From DATDAH01 sp036525535 (GTDB taxonomy: Bacteria; Actinomycetota; Acidimicrobiia; Acidimicrobiales; DATDAH01), in the NCBI GenBank assembly GCA_036525535.1, contig DATDAH010000320.1, positions 1-20,207 on the forward strand: a stretch of DNA of 20,207 bases, written 5' to 3'. This document shows, piece by piece, positions 14,624 through 20,207 of the stretch. Made by a program: the position numbers and the translations under genes. Numbering within the stretch: the first letter of the stretch is position 1; every line of letters begins with the position of its first letter. A model generated the notes under the pieces. It did no database searches. It was not told where the DNA came from and saw nothing but the letters and a program-made list of their open reading frames with translations.

Positions 14624-15217
14624 CTAGCCCGCGTCGGGGGAGCCGGCGATCCCGTCCCCGTCGAGATCTTCACAAGTCGACGGGTCAGGACGGACCGAGA
14701 TGCAGTCCCCGCCACCGATCAGGTACACGTAGTCGCCGTCGCCGTCGGGGTCGATGCAGTCGGCGAGACCCTCCTCGGGCGAGCAGGGGTCACCCGGCTG
14801 CAGCACCGGGATCGTCGTGGGCGTGGTCGTGGTCGTCGTCGTTGTGGTGGTCGTCGTCGTTGTGGTGGTCGTCGTCGTTGTGGTGGTCGTCGTCGTTGTC
14901 GTGGTGGTCGTCGGCGTCGTGGTGGTGGTCGTGGTGGTGGTCGTGGTGTCGGTGTCGTCGTCGCCATCACCGGCGAACAGGAACCACCCGAGGACGAGCA
15001 CCAGGATGACGACGACCACGATCATGACGACGGCCCCGGGGTTCTGGTACCAGGGGGTCGGTCCGTCGGCCTCGTCGCCGTCGTGGGGCGGGCGGGGACC
15101 TCCGGGTGGGGCGGGAGGCACCGCAGGGACAGCTTCCGTGGGGTCACCGGCCGGCGGGGTCGGCTGACCGAACACGGTGGCGCTGGGGTCACCGCCGGTA
15201 GGTGGCTGATCCGTCAT
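14624..15217 (-). CDS. membrane protein with poly-Thr stalk and Asp-rich C-terminal domain
   Basis: This 197-residue protein has a Pro-rich cytoplasmic N-terminus (1-56) and a membrane helix at about 61-81 (GAVVMIVVVVILVLVLGWFLF). An acidic spacer follows, then an almost pure Thr tract at about 91-132 broken by one Pro. The small C-terminal domain of about 60 residues has four Cys and two Asp-rich loops (DPDGDGD and DLDGDG), like calcium-binding thrombospondin type 3 loops. The Thr tract is probably an extended, possibly O-glycosylated, wall-spanning stalk. The coding frame is supported by the membrane helix and Cys-containing tail, since other frames give only poly-Val or Arg-rich shadows. 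I do not recognise a family. It lies 109 bp downstream of the thiolase gene. Confidence 0.75.
   Translation of the reverse strand: MTDQPPTGGDPSATVFGQPTPPAGDPTEAVPAVPPAPPGGPRPPHDGDEADGPTPWYQNPGAVVMIVVVVILVLVLGWFLFAGDGDDDTDTTTTTTTTTTTPTTTTTTTTTTTTTTTTTTTTTTTTTTTTTTPTTIPVLQPGDPCSPEEGLADCIDPDGDGDYVYLIGGGDCISVRPDPSTCEDLDGDGIAGSPDAG
14832..14903. repeat. 18-bp tandem repeat, four copies, encoding poly-Thr
   Basis: The unit GTCGTCGTCGTTGTGGTG recurs four times in register, the last copy with one base change. Further degenerate GTG/GTC repeats continue to about 14960. On the coding strand each unit gives six Thr codons. Because the unit length is divisible by three, copy changes keep the reading frame. 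Confidence 0.85.
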
Positions 15218-15291
15218 GGCTGGGTTCCCCTCGGGGCTCGCCGGCTGGTCTGCTCCTGGAGGCTAGGGCCGGCCGAGCCGGCGAACGGTCA

Positions 15292-15310
15292 CGCCCCCTG
15301 GACGGGGGCG
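15292..15310 (-). terminator. GC hairpin downstream of thiolase, probable terminator
   Basis: CGCCCCC and GGGGGCG form a perfect 7-bp stem around a 5-nt loop, 17 bp after the thiolase stop. There is no T-tract. A second inverted repeat, CGCCGGCT (15239-15246) and AGCCGGCG (15276-15283), lies further downstream. It probably separates the thiolase from the small-protein genes. Confidence 0.45.
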
Positions 15311-15326
15311 GCGCTGGGATTCCGGC

Positions 15327-16520
15327 CTACAGGCGCTCGATGATCGTGGCGTTGGCCAGGCCGCCGCCTTCGCACATGGTCTGCAGGCCGTAGCGGCCGC
15401 CGGTTCGCTCGAGCTCATGGAGCAGGGTGGTCATGAGGCGGGCGCCGGAGCAGCCGAGGGGGTGGCCCAGGGCGATGGCACCTCCGTTCACGTTCACCTG
15501 GTCCATGTCCGGGTGCAGTTCCTTCTCCCAGGCCAGGACCACCGACGCGAAGGCCTCGTTGATCTCGACCAGATCGATGTCGTCCATGGTGAGGCCCGAG
15601 CGTTCGAGGACCTTCTCGGTGGCCGGGATAGGACCGGTGAGCATGAAGATCGGGTCGACGCCGGCGAGGGAGAAGGAGTGGAAGCGGGCCCGGGGGGTCA
15701 TCCCCAGCTCGCTGGCCTTGGCCTCGCTCATGATGAGCACCGCGGACGCCCCATCGGTGATCTGGGACGAGTTACCGGCCGTGACCACACCGTCGGGCTT
15801 GAAGGCGGGCTTCAGGTTGGCGAGGGTCTCGACGGTGGTGTCCGGCCGGATGCCCTCGTCCTGGGACAGGATCTCGTCGGTGGCGATGAGCTTGCCGGTC
15901 TCCTTGTCGACCGGGCGGGCTTGGACCGGGAGGATCTCCCGCTCGAACCGGCCCTCTTCTCGGGCCTTGGCCGCGAACTGCTGGCTCCGGGCTCCGTAGG
16001 CGTCGAGCTCCTCGCGGGACAGGCTCCACTTCTCGGCGATGAGCTCGGCGGAGGTGCCCTGGGGGACGAGGCCGCCCCGGTCCTCATAGCGGGCCATCAT
16101 CTTGGGACCGAACGGCACGCCAGTGTTCGGGGCCATCATCGAGGCGCCCATGGGGACCATCGACATGACCTCGATGCCCGCCGCGACCACGATGTCGTAC
16201 GCCCCGGCCATCACGCCCTGGGCCGCGAAGTGGGCCGACTGCTGGGACGAACCGCACTGGCGGTCGATCGTGGTGGCGGGGACCGACTCGGGCCAGCCGG
16301 AGGCGAGCACGGCGTTGCGGCCGATGTTGACGCCCTGGGCGCCGACCTGCATGACACAACCCATGATCACGTCCTCGACCAGCGCCGGGTCCAGGTCGTT
16401 GCGATTGCTCAGTGCCTTCAGGACCTCCCCGGCCAGGTCGGCCGGGTGGAAGCCGGAGAGCTTCCCGTTGCGCTTCCCCATCGGCGTGCGGATGGCATCG
16501 ACGATCACGGCCTCGGCCAT
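15327..16520 (-). CDS. thiolase (acetyl-CoA acetyltransferase / 3-ketoacyl-CoA thiolase family)
   Basis: This 397-residue protein has normal thiolase length. The nucleophile Cys89 is in TIDRQCGSSQQ, NEAF is at 321-324, His353 is in NGGAIALGHPLGCSG, and the acid-base Cys383 is in TMCEGGGLANA. The order matches the two-domain thiolase fold. It cleaves 3-ketoacyl-CoA with CoA to acetyl-CoA and a shortened acyl-CoA, or condenses two acetyl-CoA. The sequence style, such as FHPADLAGEVL and an insertion with MARYEDRGG, is like actinobacterial FadA-type thiolases acting in fatty-acid or sterol side-chain degradation. The ATG at 16520 is preferred because AAGGGGG lies upstream and MAEAVIVDAIRTP is the family start. 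The open frame to 16568 would cross the operator palindrome. It is divergent from the acyl-CoA synthetase gene. Confidence 0.93.
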   Translation of the reverse strand: MAEAVIVDAIRTPMGKRNGKLSGFHPADLAGEVLKALSNRNDLDPALVEDVIMGCVMQVGAQGVNIGRNAVLASGWPESVPATTIDRQCGSSQQSAHFAAQGVMAGAYDIVVAAGIEVMSMVPMGASMMAPNTGVPFGPKMMARYEDRGGLVPQGTSAELIAEKWSLSREELDAYGARSQQFAAKAREEGRFEREILPVQARPVDKETGKLIATDEILSQDEGIRPDTTVETLANLKPAFKPDGVVTAGNSSQITDGASAVLIMSEAKASELGMTPRARFHSFSLAGVDPIFMLTGPIPATEKVLERSGLTMDDIDLVEINEAFASVVLAWEKELHPDMDQVNVNGGAIALGHPLGCSGARLMTTLLHELERTGGRYGLQTMCEGGGLANATIIERL

Positions 16521-16551
16521 GGTTGGCCCCCTTGTCCTTCTTGTCCGAAAA

Positions 16552-16569
16552 CTTGACTGACCAGTCAAG
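16552..16569. promoter_or_regulatory. 18-bp perfect palindrome, probable TetR-type operator
   Basis: CTTGACTG-AC-CAGTCAAG is a perfect inverted repeat of two 8-bp arms around AC, 31 bp upstream of the thiolase ATG. The size, symmetry and position match operators of TetR-family repressors that control acyl-CoA metabolism genes. No TetR gene is in the window, so the regulator is encoded elsewhere. Confidence 0.65.
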
Positions 16570-16623
16570 AGCGTACTGCCGCCCTCACCGCCGTACTCAG
16601 CCGAGGAGCTCTGGCCCGCAGCC

Positions 16624-16648
16624 TGTGACCAGCGTCACGACCTAGGGT
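16624..16648 (+). promoter_or_regulatory. CRP-like palindrome and -10 element before acyl-CoA synthetase gene
   Basis: TGTGACCAGCGTCACG (16624-16639) fits the CRP-type consensus TGTGA-N6-TCACA except for the last base. It is followed by TAGGGT (16643-16648), a TAnnnT -10. The site is closer to the -10 than a normal class II activator site, so repression or a different factor is possible. Confidence 0.35.
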
Positions 16649-16683
16649 GCGCTCCCACGCCGGTTCAAATGGGGGACACGCTC

Positions 16684-18492
16684 ATGGCGACCAACGCCGA
16701 GATCCAGTCCGAGGTCGAGGGCCAGACGATCCCGCAGGCGTTCGTGCGGACCGTCGAGGCCTGCGCCGACGATGTGGCCGTGCGCTGGCGCAATGACGAT
16801 GACACGTGGGGGGAGTGGACCTTCGCCGAGTACGCCCAGCGGGTGGCGGCTGTGGCGGCAGGACTGGCGGCGAAGGGTGTCGGCCGCGGCACCCGGGTCG
16901 TGCTCATGCTGCGCAACATCGCCGAGTTCCACGTGGTGGACATGGCGGTCTACTTCTGTGGCGGCACGGCTATCTCCATCTACAACTCGTCATCCCCTGA
17001 GCAGATCGCCTACCTCGCCGGTCACTGCGAGGCCCACGTCGCGCTGGTCGAGGACATCGGGTTCCTCGAGTCGTTCCTGAAGGTGCGGGACGAGCTGCCG
17101 GCCCTCGAGCACCTGGGCGTGCTCCACGATCCGGACGGCCTCGCCCCGGGCGATGTCTTCACCTATGAGGAGTTGCTGGCGACCGACCCGATCGACCTCA
17201 CGGAGGCGGCATCTGTCGCCCAACCCGACGACCTGGCCACGATCATCTACACCTCCGGCACCACCGGTCCGCCGAAGGGCGTGATGATCACCCACGGCAA
17301 CGTGGCCTGGACCGTCGAGAGCCTCAAGCGCTGCATCGACTTCGACGACTTCGCCGGCAAGCGCTTGGTCTCGTACCTGCCGATGGCCCACATCGCCGAG
17401 CGCATGACCAGCCACTACCAACAGGCGTTCCTGGGCTACGAGGTCACCTGCTGCCCGAATCCGGGCGAGATCGCGGCCTACGCCCGGGAGGTGCGACCCC
17501 AGCTCATGTTCGGGGTGCCCCGGGTGTGGGAAAAGCTCTACGGCGGGGTCATGGGCTCGCTCGGCGCCGATCCGGAGAAGGCGGCGCGGTTCAACGGCGC
17601 GGTCGAGGCAGCCAAGCCCCTGGTCGAGGCCATCGACTGGGGGCGGGCCACGGACGAACAGATCGCGGCCTACGAGTCCATGGACGAAGCCGCCTTCGCC
17701 AACGTGCGGGCCATGCTCGGCCTGGACCAGGTCGAGGTCGCCATCACTGGAGCCGCCCCGATCCCCGCCGAGTTGCTCAGCTGGTTCCGGGCCATCCGAG
17801 TGCCTCTGTCGGAGATCTACGGCATGTCCGAGACCAGTGGACCGATGACCTGGACGGCTCGGCGCGTCAAGGCGGGCACGGTCGGCCCCGCCATCCCAGG
17901 CTGCGAGGTGAGATTGGCGGAGGAGGACAACGAGATCATCTGCCGGGGTGGCAATGTCTTCCAGGGCTACCTGGACGACCCGCAGAAGACAGCCGAGACG
18001 ATCGACGCCGACGGGTGGCTGCACTCGGGGGACATCGGCACCGTCGACGAGGACGGCTACTTCTCGATCGTGGACCGCAAGAAGGAGTTGATCATCACCG
18101 CCGGGGGCAAGAACCTGAGCCCCGCCAACCTGGAAGCCAACCTCAAACTGATCCCGTTGGTCGGCCAGGCCTGCGCCATCGGGGACAACCGGCCATTTGT
18201 GTCGGCGCTCGTCGTGCTCGACCCGGAGGTGGCGACGGCGTGGGCCACGTCGAACGGCATCGCGTTCAGTGATCTGTCCGATCTGGCCGGCCAGCCCGCG
18301 GTCCGGACGGAGATCGAGAAGGGTCTGGCGGAGGTGATGGCGCCGTTCAACAACGCAGAGCGCGTCAAGAAGGTGGTGATCCTCGGTGAGGAGTGGGTTC
18401 CCGACAGCGAGGAGTTGACCCCGACCTCCAAGCTCAAGCGCCGCGGCGTCCACACCAAGTACGCCGCCGAGATCGAGTCCCTTTACGCCTGA
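16684..18492 (+). CDS. long-chain fatty acyl-CoA synthetase (AMP-forming)
   Basis: This 602-residue ANL-superfamily enzyme has phosphate loop YTSGTTGPPKG (189-199), the A5 motif YGMSETSG (379-386), and GWLHSGDIG with Asp450. The hinge region is DRKKELIITAGGKNLSP. Lys583 in TPTSKLKRR near the C-terminus is the likely adenylation Lys. It activates a fatty acid to acyl-AMP and then acyl-CoA. The length and the CIDFDDFAGKRLVSYLPMAH style match FadD15-like long-chain enzymes of Actinobacteria. I prefer ATG 16684 because GGGGGA (16671-16676) precedes it. ATG 16669 would add five residues and lacks a ribosome-binding site. It shares a 163-bp intergenic region and a probable operator with the thiolase, which suggests one catabolic regulon. 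Confidence 0.94.
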   Translation: MATNAEIQSEVEGQTIPQAFVRTVEACADDVAVRWRNDDDTWGEWTFAEYAQRVAAVAAGLAAKGVGRGTRVVLMLRNIAEFHVVDMAVYFCGGTAISIYNSSSPEQIAYLAGHCEAHVALVEDIGFLESFLKVRDELPALEHLGVLHDPDGLAPGDVFTYEELLATDPIDLTEAASVAQPDDLATIIYTSGTTGPPKGVMITHGNVAWTVESLKRCIDFDDFAGKRLVSYLPMAHIAERMTSHYQQAFLGYEVTCCPNPGEIAAYAREVRPQLMFGVPRVWEKLYGGVMGSLGADPEKAARFNGAVEAAKPLVEAIDWGRATDEQIAAYESMDEAAFANVRAMLGLDQVEVAITGAAPIPAELLSWFRAIRVPLSEIYGMSETSGPMTWTARRVKAGTVGPAIPGCEVRLAEEDNEIICRGGNVFQGYLDDPQKTAETIDADGWLHSGDIGTVDEDGYFSIVDRKKELIITAGGKNLSPANLEANLKLIPLVGQACAIGDNRPFVSALVVLDPEVATAWATSNGIAFSDLSDLAGQPAVRTEIEKGLAEVMAPFNNAERVKKVVILGEEWVPDSEELTPTSKLKRRGVHTKYAAEIESLYA

Positions 18493-18566
18493 CTCCTCTT
18501 CTGGGAACACCTGCGGCTTGTGGTGTGCCTCGAGTCTCAGCTGCCGGAACGGGGCGTGCGCGCCGC

Positions 18567-20207
18567 CTAGGCCTTAGCAGCCTCGATTGCCTTCGACGGG
18601 AGGTGGCCGTTGGTCGTGGCCAGCTGCGGGGCGATCTCCTCAGGAGGCACCGGGCGGGAGAAGTAGAAGCCCTGGCCGAGTCCGCACCCGAGTGAGCGGA
18701 GCAGCTGCCACTCGGTGTCGGTCTCGATGCCCTCGGCCACCACGTCGACGTCCAGCCGAGAGGCCAGGTCGACGATGGCCCGCACGATCTCGAGGTCCCG
18801 CTCGCGGGACGCTCCCTCCCCGAGGGCCTGCACGAAGGCCCTGTCGATCTTGAGGCGGTCGAACGGGTAGCGACGCAGGTAGCTGAGTGACGAGTAACCG
18901 GTGCCGAAGTCGTCCACGGCAAGGGCGACGCCGACCGTGTGGATGTCCCGGAGCCGTTCCATCGTGAACTCGGTCTCGTCGATCAGGAGGCTCTCGGTGA
19001 CCTCGATGCACAGGCGATCGGGCGTGATGTTGTAGGTGCTGAGCGCGCCGATGATGTCTTCCATGAGCTGACCGTCGCCGAGCTGGCGGGCCGAGAGGTT
19101 GACGCTCATCTTCGGCGACTCGAGGCCGGCGGCGTCCCACGCCGACAGCTGGCGGAGAGCCTCGCGCAGGACCCAGCGACCGAGGGGAACGATGAGCCCG
19201 GTCTGCTCGGCCAGCTCGATGAACACACCTGGGAGGAGCGTTCCGCGGGTGGGGTGTTCCCAGCGGACGAGAGCTTCGAGGCCGACGATGGCCTCGGACT
19301 CGAGGTTGACGATGGGCTGGTAGTGGAGGAACAGCTCGCCGGTCTCGATGGCGGAGCGGAGGTCTGTGGAGAGCTCGAGACGGTCCATGGCCGTCTCCTG
19401 CAGCGAGGACTCGAACAGCTCGGCGCGGTTCTTGCCACCCTGCTTGGCCTTGTACATGGCGGCATCAGCGTCGCGGAGCATGGTCGTGGGGCTGGGGCGG
19501 TCACCCCACGCGACGCTGATGCCGACGCTGGCGCTGATGTGCAACTCTCGGTCGGCAAGGTCGATCGGCTCGGCGATGGCGGACAGGACCCGGCCGGCCA
19601 GGGCGATGACATCGTCGTCGGAGTAGCACTCGGTGAGGAGGACGGCGAACTCGTCACCGCCGAGGCGGGCGGCAGTGTCGCGGAGCCGTAGGACGGTCCG
19701 CAGCCGGGAGGCGACAAGGTTGAGGACCTCGTCGCCGACCGCGTGGCCGAGGCCGTCGTTGATGGTCTTGAAGTCGTCGAGGTCGATGAAGAGGAGTGCG
19801 ATGCCGGCGATCGCGTCGTCCTGGCGGGTCTCCTCGATCTTCTTCATCAGGAGCAGACGGTTGGCGAGCCCGGTGAGTGAGTCGTGGTAGGCAGCGAAGC
19901 GCAGGTCGGACTCGAGCTTGTGGCTGACCGTGATGTCTCGAGCGTTGATGACGACGCCTCCGACCGCGGGGTCGTGGCTGAGGTCTGTGACGGTGGCGTC
20001 CAGGATCAACGGATGCCCGTCCGCGGACACGGCACGTAGCTCCATGTGCTGCGGCACGCCCTTGCCAGCCATATCTCCGATGATCCGGACCGAGACGGCG
20101 TTGCGCTGCTCCGGAGCGATGAAGTCCACCGCCGGCAGTCCTATGAGCTCCTCCGACGGCACCCCCAGCAACCCCTGCGACGACGGACTCACATAGATGA
20201 ACCGGCC
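18567..20207 (-). CDS. PAS-GGDEF-EAL cyclic-di-GMP protein, N-terminus cut by window edge
   Basis: The frame is open to the right edge, giving 546 visible residues. The first, GRFIYVSPSSQGLLG, is the interior of a PAS domain, so GTG 20192 is not the true start. A PAS domain is followed by GGDEF, with RLGGDEFAVLL at about 19647-19661. An RLRD sequence lies five residues upstream, a likely product-inhibition I-site. Next comes EAL, with GLEALVRWEHP at about 19269-19277. EAL metal and catalytic positions look intact: SVNLSARQL, CIEVTESLL, VDDFGTGYSSLSYLRR, LKIDRAFV, AEGIET and LGQGFYFSRP. Both synthesis (diguanylate cyclase) and breakdown (phosphodiesterase) of cyclic-di-GMP are therefore possible. 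The balance is probably set by the PAS signal and unseen N-terminal parts. No membrane segment is visible here. It converges with the acyl-CoA synthetase gene after 74 bp, where I see no strong terminator. Confidence 0.95.
   Translation of the reverse strand, partial: GRFIYVSPSSQGLLGVPSEELIGLPAVDFIAPEQRNAVSVRIIGDMAGKGVPQHMELRAVSADGHPLILDATVTDLSHDPAVGGVVINARDITVSHKLESDLRFAAYHDSLTGLANRLLLMKKIEETRQDDAIAGIALLFIDLDDFKTINDGLGHAVGDEVLNLVASRLRTVLRLRDTAARLGGDEFAVLLTECYSDDDVIALAGRVLSAIAEPIDLADRELHISASVGISVAWGDRPSPTTMLRDADAAMYKAKQGGKNRAELFESSLQETAMDRLELSTDLRSAIETGELFLHYQPIVNLESEAIVGLEALVRWEHPTRGTLLPGVFIELAEQTGLIVPLGRWVLREALRQLSAWDAAGLESPKMSVNLSARQLGDGQLMEDIIGALSTYNITPDRLCIEVTESLLIDETEFTMERLRDIHTVGVALAVDDFGTGYSSLSYLRRYPFDRLKIDRAFVQALGEGASRERDLEIVRAIVDLASRLDVDVVAEGIETDTEWQLLRSLGCGLGQGFYFSRPVPPEEIAPQLATTNGHLPSKAIEAAKA

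Noticed and set aside
14832..14960. Possible CRISPR-like repeat array
   Set aside because: The 18-bp units are directly adjacent with no spacers and lie inside a coding frame.
14754..15167. Poly-Val open frame on the plus strand
   Set aside because: It is the other-strand reading of the 18-bp Thr repeat. It has no structure apart from the Val run, and the minus-strand frame has a membrane helix and a Cys-containing domain.
15417..16556. 379-codon plus-strand open frame over the thiolase
   Set aside because: It is antisense to an intact thiolase with all catalytic residues. Its His/Gly/Asp-rich composition is a mirror effect.
16990..18510. 506-codon minus-strand open frame over the acyl-CoA synthetase
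   Set aside because: It is antisense to a full-length enzyme with all ANL motifs and has no recognisable domain.
18507..18526. ACACC / GGTGT inverted repeat as terminator between convergent genes
   Set aside because: The stem is only 5 bp with a 10-nt loop and no T-tract, so it is too weak to call.

Overview
The window is high-GC DNA with many GTG starts and short or overlapping gene junctions. It reads as an actinobacterial chromosome. The block fhaA-fhaB-pstP-rodA-pbpA-pknB, followed by a trpG-type amidotransferase and crgA, matches the conserved oriC-proximal block of Actinobacteria such as Mycobacterium. A single PASTA kinase, no pknA, and Thr-rich extracytoplasmic tails suggest a deep-branching lineage, possibly Acidimicrobiia. 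That lineage guess is inference. No gene-free stretch exceeds 300 bases, and I see no CRISPR array, insertion sequence, integrase or rRNA.

Layout. (1) 1-1629, minus: a large alpha/beta-hydrolase-like protein, cut by the left edge. (2) 1858-5597, plus: two consecutive two-gene units, each an ECF sigma factor overlapping a single-pass membrane protein with an extracytoplasmic WSPDG-repeat (TolB/PD40-like) propeller. The sensor halves are close paralogues, while the sigma factors are much less alike. (3) 5608-5692, minus: tRNA-Leu(CAG). (4) 5733-6320, minus: a membrane-anchored lytic transglycosylase, divergent from fhaA across only 49 bp. (5) 6370-13204, plus: the cell-wall growth and signalling operon (two FHA proteins, PP2C phosphatase, RodA, class B PBP, PASTA kinase). 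(6) 13237-14189: trpG/pabA (minus) and crgA (plus), divergent from each other. (7) 14319-15217, minus: two small membrane proteins, one with a half zinc ribbon and one with a poly-Thr stalk encoded by an 18-bp tandem repeat. (8) 15327-18492: a thiolase and a long-chain acyl-CoA synthetase, divergent, with an 18-bp perfect operator-like palindrome between them. (9) 18567-20207, minus: a PAS-GGDEF-EAL protein, cut by the right edge.

How the genes work together. FhaA, FhaB, PstP and PknB form the Ser/Thr phosphorylation module that controls septal and elongation peptidoglycan synthesis. RodA polymerises glycan strands and PbpA cross-links them. The divergent transglycosylase cleaves glycan, and CrgA is a divisome protein. 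The thiolase and acyl-CoA synthetase suggest fatty-acid or related acyl-CoA catabolism under a shared repressor. The least described part is the duplicated sigma/propeller pair at 1858-5597. It has the architecture of an ECF sigma factor with a membrane anti-sigma or sensor partner, but no recognisable zinc anti-sigma motif.
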